Positions 60,206 through 64,000 of a stretch of 64,000 bases of DNA are shown one piece after another. The notes under the pieces were generated by a model, which was given only the letters and a program-made list of their open reading frames with translations, was not told the DNA's origin and did not search any database. A program made the translations under genes and the position numbers. This DNA comes from Nonomuraea terrae (GTDB lineage Bacteria > Actinomycetota > Actinomycetes > Streptosporangiales > Streptosporangiaceae): assembly GCF_004348995.1 (NCBI RefSeq), contig NZ_SMKQ01000013.1, positions 20,081-84,080 of the forward strand, written 5' to 3'. Numbering within the stretch: position 1 is the stretch's first letter; each line of letters starts with the position of its first letter.

Positions 60206-60937
60206 ATGTCGGCTGATCATGTCGACCACCCACAGCAGCCGGCCCCGGCCGGCGCCACTTTTCCGGCGCGCCCGGGCTGGCCCGAGATCGTGGTCGGCTT
60301 ACTCGCGATGGCGGCCGCCACGGCCGTGGCTCCGTTCTTCGGCCCGCTGGGGCTGGGGTTGGACGGGGTGGTGTACGGGCTGACCCTGGCCGCCTGGTCG
60401 GGCATCGTCTGCCTCGTCGGCTTCGCCGCGGCCGCGCTGATCCGCATCCGCTCCTGGGGCGTCTTCGGCGTGCGCCGCACCACCTGGCGCTGGATGGGCA
60501 TCGGCGTGGCCGCGGGCGTGGTCGCGTTCGTGCTCAAGGGCGTGGTGAACTATGCCGTCATCACCCTGCTCTCGTTCGACGCCGATCCCCAGGGCTTGTA
60601 CTACGACGCGGCCGGCGGCGGCGTGCTGCCCCTGATCCTGACCTTCGCCTTCCTGTCCGTCCTTACCCCCATCGGCGAAGAGTTCCTCTTCCGCGGTGTC
60701 GTCACCAACGCCCTGCTGCGCTACGGGCCCGTCGTCGGAGTCCTGTCCAGCTCGGTGATCTTCGCCCTCTTCCACGGCATCAACCTCGCCATGACCACGG
60801 CGCTCGTGGTGGGCATCATCGCCGCCGAGGTGATGCGCCGCAGCGGGTCGATCTGGCCCGCGGTGGCCGTCCACGTCGTCAACAACATGGGCCTGCCGCT
60901 GTTCGTTCTGATCACCGGAAACACCGGACCCGCCTGA
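60206..60937 (+). CDS. CPBP family intramembrane glutamic endopeptidase
   Basis: A 243-residue membrane protease (Abi/CAAX prenyl protease-like). Seven or so hydrophobic segments surround the three conserved motifs: EExxxR in GEEFLFRG near 153-160, FxxxH in IFALFHG near 187-193, and HxxxN in HVVNN near 222-226. Roles of this family in bacteria include cleavage of membrane regulators and immunity to bacteriocins. It may belong to the preceding exporter system, but the 320-bp gap argues for its own promoter. Confidence 0.9.
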   Translation: MSADHVDHPQQPAPAGATFPARPGWPEIVVGLLAMAAATAVAPFFGPLGLGLDGVVYGLTLAAWSGIVCLVGFAAAALIRIRSWGVFGVRRTTWRWMGIGVAAGVVAFVLKGVVNYAVITLLSFDADPQGLYYDAAGGGVLPLILTFAFLSVLTPIGEEFLFRGVVTNALLRYGPVVGVLSSSVIFALFHGINLAMTTALVVGIIAAEVMRRSGSIWPAVAVHVVNNMGLPLFVLITGNTGPA

Positions 60938-61038
60938 TCGTCACGTCAATAACCATGGCTGCTTTTCGTTCGGATGTTCCAACCCCTGAGAAATCCCGGA
61001 ATTCAGGCGAACCGGAGGGCCTTCAGTTCCATGTGGGT

Positions 61039-61257
61039 GTGGGTCCTCGGGTTCGTCTCGACCGGCTTGACCTGTGGGTCTTCCCCATCGTGCTCGGCGT
61101 CGGCAAGAAGGTGTTCGACGGCGGTGCGCTGCCCGCCAACCTGGTGGTCCTGGAGCCGCCCGTCGCCTCCAAGGGCGCCGTGCTCCTGAGTTACGGCCTC
61201 GGTGCGGGGACTCCCGGCGCCGGGGACATGCGGCGCGAAGACCGCGGCGTCGGCTGA
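61039..61257 (+). pseudogene. C-terminal stub of a dihydrofolate reductase-like (RibD_C) protein
   Basis: The frame reads LDRLDLWVFPIVLGVGKKVF then DGGALPANLVVLEPPVASKG and AVLLSYGLGAGTPGAGDM. This is the last third of the DHFR/RibD C-domain family common in actinomycetes (DELDLWVYPVLLGGGKRLF). No sequence before VGVGPRVRLDRL matches the family, so two thirds are gone. Confidence 0.65.
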
Positions 61258-61323
61258 GCCGAACAGCCGGGCGGGGACGAGGGTCGGTCCCGGAGTGAGA
61301 TCGCGACCGGTACCACGATCGTG

Positions 61324-61578
61324 CTATGACGCCGCGCGCCGCAAACTGCGCAAAACCCACGACGGACAGTCCGCGTTCGCCTCGGCCTCGGCGACGGTGA
61401 GCCAGACGAGCCCGGCCACTTCCTGTGCCGACCATGGGCTGAGCATGCGTCGGCAGCTCACCGCGAAACACCACATTGATCACGGATCGCCGTCGTCCGT
61501 CACGAAGAACCCGCTCTCCACGTAGGCGAGTACGACCTCTGTCACGTCGACGGGCGGCGAGCGGAACCTCACTGGTCT
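61324..61578 (-). pseudogene. C-terminal part of a NUDIX hydrolase, frameshifted
   Basis: Two frames give EVVLAYVESGFFVTDDGDP, VINVVFRGELPTHAQP and then WSAQEVAGLVWLTVAEAEAN with DCPSWVLRSLRRAA before the TAG at 61324. This matches the second half of NUDIX proteins that end in EV-x-WL-x-x-x-EA. The Nudix box itself (GX5EX7REUXEEXGU) is absent. It is fused at its 5' side to the ABC exporter relic. Confidence 0.6.
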
Positions 61579-61992
61579 CGCAGTAGAGCTGCTCTTCGGT
61601 CAGGCGGGAGATCTGGGGATTGAGGCGCGATTGAGCCCAGCCTGCACCCGCTTGCACCGCGGCGCGCAGGGCGGCGGCCGCGGCGACCAGGGCGAGGCTG
61701 GGGAGCGCGGCCTGGACTCGGTCGAGGGTAAGTTCGGCGGTGAACAGCGCGGTGAGCACGCCCGTGGTGGCGAGCAGCCCGAAGGCGGTGAAGACGCCGC
61801 CGAGCAGGTTGAGGATGACCGCGCAGCGGGGTCGCGGGGGGTTGGCCCCGCCAGGCTACGTCCATGGCCCGGCGGACGAGGGAAGGCAGGCGTCGTGCGA
61901 TGGTGAGGAAGCGGACTTCGGCCCATCTTGTCGGCGTGGCCGTACCAGTCGGAGATCGTGATCTCGCCCATGTCCAGGGCTTCTTCTGCCAT
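61575..61992 (-). pseudogene. N-terminal relic of an ABC exporter membrane domain
   Basis: From ATG 61992 one frame gives MAEEALDMGEITISDWYG; after a shift EVRFLTIARRLPSLVRRAMD is read, and after another shift CAVILNLLGGVFTAFGLLAT, TGVLTALFTAELTLDRVQAA and AQSRLNPQISRLTEEQLY. These are the cytoplasmic start and first two membrane helices of a type I ABC exporter of the kind found in lantibiotic or siderophore clusters. The rest of the protein, including its ATPase, is absent. Confidence 0.65.
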
Positions 61993-62338
61993 GACGCAGA
62001 GTATTTACACGGACACCGACAGTTTGGTGGCGTGGCGGAGTCGAAGTCCCTCGCGCACGGACGGGTCCGCCCCGACTGTGGCTCCTCAACCGGGGAGAGG
62101 GAACGCTCGAGCATCTATCTCAACGTCGGCGAGAAACCGCGGAATCGCGTTGCCGGGACAAGACCGGCGCGCCAGTGTCCCCCTGATGATGCTGCAGCAG
62201 GTCCGCGCGGACGATCTAGCACGAGCAGCGCCCGATCTCGACCTGTAACGCAGTTGCGTTGCCGCCTGCTACCGGTGGTCGATTACGGGAAGGTCCGGGT
62301 ACACCCACTCGCGGCAGTCGAGAGAGGGAGGCCGGAGC
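61993..62338. other. intergenic region, no gene recognised
   Basis: Short frames only. It separates the ABC relic from the DUF6624 gene and probably holds the latter's promoter; GAGAGGGAGG just before 62339 contains its ribosome site. Confidence 0.4.
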
Positions 62339-62866
62339 ATGGCCGGACGACCGGCGGAACATTCGGCGCTTCGCGAGGAGTTGCTTCAGCGGATGCAGCG
62401 AGATCAAGCCGTCCGCACGTGCGTACCCCCGAACACGCCCCAGACGGATGAGCAGTATGCCGAATTTGTCGCCGTGGATGCGAGCAACACCGCGTTCCTC
62501 AAGCGCGTGGTCGCGCAGCATGGCTGGCCGGGCCGGGACCTGGTCGGCGAAGAGGCGGCGCACGCCGCGTGGCTGCTTGCCCAGCACGCCGACCGCGACG
62601 TCGCCTTCCAGCGCAGTTGCCTGCCGCTGCTGGAGGAGGCCGCGGCGGCAGGACAAGCGACCTGGGCAGACCACGCCTACCTCGTCGATCGGGTGAGTGT
62701 CGCCGACGGGCGGCCGCAGGTGTACGGCACCCAGTACGGGATGCGCGAAGGGCGGCTGGAACTCCAGCCAGTTGAGGATCCAGATCGCCTGGACAAGCGG
62801 CGCGCCCACGCCGGGCTGGGGCCACACGCTGAATACGACCGGATGCACCGTCAGCTGTACGGCTGA
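62339..62866 (+). CDS. DUF6624 family protein
   Basis: A 175-residue protein matching DUF6624: QHGWPGRDLVGEEAAHAAWL near 60-79, DVAFQRSCLPLLEEAAAAGQ, AYLVDRVSVADGRPQVYGTQ and a closing PVEDPDRLDKRRAHAGLGPH. The repeated A-x-WL-x-x-H helices suggest an all-helical fold. Its function is not known. It is preceded by GGGAGG and stands alone. Confidence 0.85.
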   Translation: MAGRPAEHSALREELLQRMQRDQAVRTCVPPNTPQTDEQYAEFVAVDASNTAFLKRVVAQHGWPGRDLVGEEAAHAAWLLAQHADRDVAFQRSCLPLLEEAAAAGQATWADHAYLVDRVSVADGRPQVYGTQYGMREGRLELQPVEDPDRLDKRRAHAGLGPHAEYDRMHRQLYG

Positions 62867-62929
62867 CGGTGATTGAGGCCGTGCCCTGCTGGCGAATCAG
62901 CTGACGTGCGGAGCACCGGCTAGAACGGG

Positions 62930-63266
62930 AGCCTATCGAAGTCGCCCAGGTGGGCCAGGACATCGTCGTCGCCAGGACCTGCCTGCCGGCGTTCCACCAG
63001 TGCGGCCACACCTCGACCGACCAGTCCGCGCTGAGCTGGGCGCAGAAGGCGCGCACGGCCTGGGCCCGGCTGATCGGCAGGCGGGTGTGCTCGCGCAAGG
63101 GGCTGGCCTCGCCGGGCTTGACGGCACGGACCGCTTCCCAGCCCACGTCCTCGATGAGGAGCATGTCCTCGATGTCGCCGACGGCGTACAGCGGCACATC
63201 GACCGTCTTGCGGCGGCCGACCTTGCGCTCGACGTACGTGGTCGGGGAGACCCAGCCGGCGGCCAC
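62930..63266 (-). pseudogene. unrecognised 5'-truncated gene
   Basis: The frame from GTG 63266 reads AAGWVSPTTYVERKVGRRKT, DVPLYAVGDIEDMLLIEDVG, SPLREHTRLPISRAQAVRAF and SVEVWPHWWNAGRQV. The start resembles the second helix and wing of an excisionase/MerR-like HTH that has lost its first helix, and the quality of the coding pattern drops after about residue 100. I do not recognise the full family. Confidence 0.4.
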
Positions 63267-63514
63267 GCAGTAATCTTTTCTGAACTACGGAGAAGAGACG
63301 CCGTCCTGCGTTGGCCGAAGATTCTGGGCCGGGACATCCTCGCCATCCGCTGCGTGGCGAGATTTCACGGGGTTGTCGTAGCATCCGCCGAACATCCACC
63401 ACATTTGCCTGACCAGCAGAAACGATGGGTCAGACCCGTATCGCGGGAGGCGCGGCAGGATGCCGCCTGGAAAGTACTCATGGGGTTTGCCGGGCCCACC
63501 GCTACGGCGAGTCG

Positions 63515-63649
63515 ATGACCCCTCGCCCGGTCCCGGAGGCCGTCGCCGCGCTGGACCGGCTCACGTCGGCTCAAGACCGGCTGGAGGCGGGCACCGACCG
63601 GCAGGTCGCCTCCGGATGGCGCACCCGCAAACGCATCACGTTCGGCTAG
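63515..63649 (+). CDS. possible 44-residue protein
   Basis: ATG 63515 starts a short frame (TPRPVPEAVAALDRLTSAQD, RLEAGTDRQVASGWRTRKRI, TFG) with one amphipathic helix. There is no good ribosome site and no relative I can name. It may be a small gene or a relic. Confidence 0.2.
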   Translation: MTPRPVPEAVAALDRLTSAQDRLEAGTDRQVASGWRTRKRITFG

Positions 63650-63842
63650 AACCCGACTGGCGCGTCGTCGCCGGACCCACTGATCGGCGCATGCCCTGGC
63701 CAGAACGTGCTGTCACGGCTGAAGACCAGCCGGCCAAGCAGCCTGGCTCCAGCGCTGCCGACCCTGGCTATTTACGCCGGCCCAGGTACATGTCGATCTC
63801 GGGGTCACCTGGGGGCTCACCCCGAGGTGTGGACACCGGTTG

Positions 63843-64000
63843 TCATGCGGCGAGCAGCACCCTATCGACGGTCTGCTGCTCGTAGTCGATCGGGCTGAGG
63901 TAGCCGATGGCGGAATGTCTCCTGCGGGTGTTGTAGCGGGTGATCCACTTGAAGACGGCCAGGCGAGCCTCACGCGCCGAGGACCAGCCCTTGGCACCCT
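63843..64000 (-). mobile_element. C-terminal end of an IS3-family transposase (OrfB)
   Basis: The frame open to the window edge reads SSAREARLAVFKWITRYNTR then RRHSAIGYLSPIDYEQQ and ends at 63843. This is the final segment of IS3 OrfB, in which W-I-x-x-YN-x-x-R-x-HSA-LG-x-x-SP precedes the stop. The final catalytic Glu would lie in the part beyond the window. No lesion is seen in the visible part, so the element may be intact. Confidence 0.8.

Noticed and set aside
1..64000. CRISPR arrays, tRNA or rRNA genes and prophage
   Set aside because: No regular direct-repeat/spacer array, no tRNA cloverleaf or rRNA sequence and no phage structural or integrase genes were seen on reading.

Overview
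The window is GC-rich DNA with frequent GTG starts, dense TetR/MerR/LysR/IclR regulators, DUF1062, DUF6461, DUF6624 and mycothiol-type DinB families, ABC-2 drug exporters with DesK/DesR-like two-component systems, and a TioE/erythromycin-esterase pair. Together these point to an actinomycete, probably a Streptosporangiaceae-like genus (inferred, not tested). No ribosomal, tRNA or core housekeeping genes are seen, so this reads as an accessory or chromosome-arm region.

Layout. 1-2.8 kb: ABC-2 exporter and a methyltransferase. 3.2-4.2 kb: broken acetyltransferase and a glyoxalase-fold remnant. 4.3-9.0 kb: two short-chain dehydrogenases (SDRs), a medium-chain reductase, a LysR regulator and a DUF1062 protein. 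9.2-11.2 kb: MFS exporter divergent from a MerR regulator, with a 21-codon relic of a flavin oxidoreductase between them. 11.8-13.7 kb: secreted X-prolyl peptidase with an in-frame stop. 13.9-23.7 kb: small redox/regulator modules (SDR + NADP-binding protein/TetR; TioE/erythromycin esterase; two SDRs/TetR), a kinase-fold protein and a decayed Tn3 transposase. 24.3-26.2 kb: frameshifted P450 and a coiled-coil gene relic.

The most coherent part is 26.4-45.2 kb, a catabolic island with two modules. Module 1 (26.4-29.7 kb) is a tight operon of a quinate/shikimate dehydrogenase, a fused 3-dehydroshikimate dehydratase and a TetR regulator, predicted to convert quinate or shikimate to protocatechuate. 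Module 2 (29.7-45.2 kb) holds a Tat-exported PQQ dehydrogenase, a LIV-type ABC importer with a fused permease-ATPase, a thiamine-diphosphate enzyme, an aldehyde dehydrogenase, an IclR regulator, a class III CoA-transferase, a citryl-CoA-lyase-like enzyme, a cupin and an exported ThuA-like protein. I read a 13-bp dyad of the form TCCRC-N3-GYGGA, occurring in pairs whose centres are exactly 21 bp apart, upstream of the PQQ dehydrogenase, in the ALDH/iclR divergent region (two pairs) and upstream of the ThuA-like gene (two pairs). This is the best candidate here for an undescribed regulon and pathway.

45.5-57 kb carries a trypsin-fold protein that seems to lack its catalytic serine, a PAS-GAF-SpoIIE phosphatase, a TetR, a sulfotransferase, a DUF6461 protein with a tandem internal repeat, a DinB protein between two decayed IS5 copies, and many gene stubs. 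56.1-60.9 kb is a response regulator/histidine kinase/45-residue membrane peptide operon divergent from an ABC-2 exporter and a CPBP protease. 61-64 kb is mostly debris (DHFR-like, NUDIX, ABC exporter, IS3) around a DUF6624 gene. About twenty genes in the window are broken, so gene decay is itself a main feature; some single-base frameshifts could be sequencing errors, but internal deletions and end-to-end fused stubs cannot.
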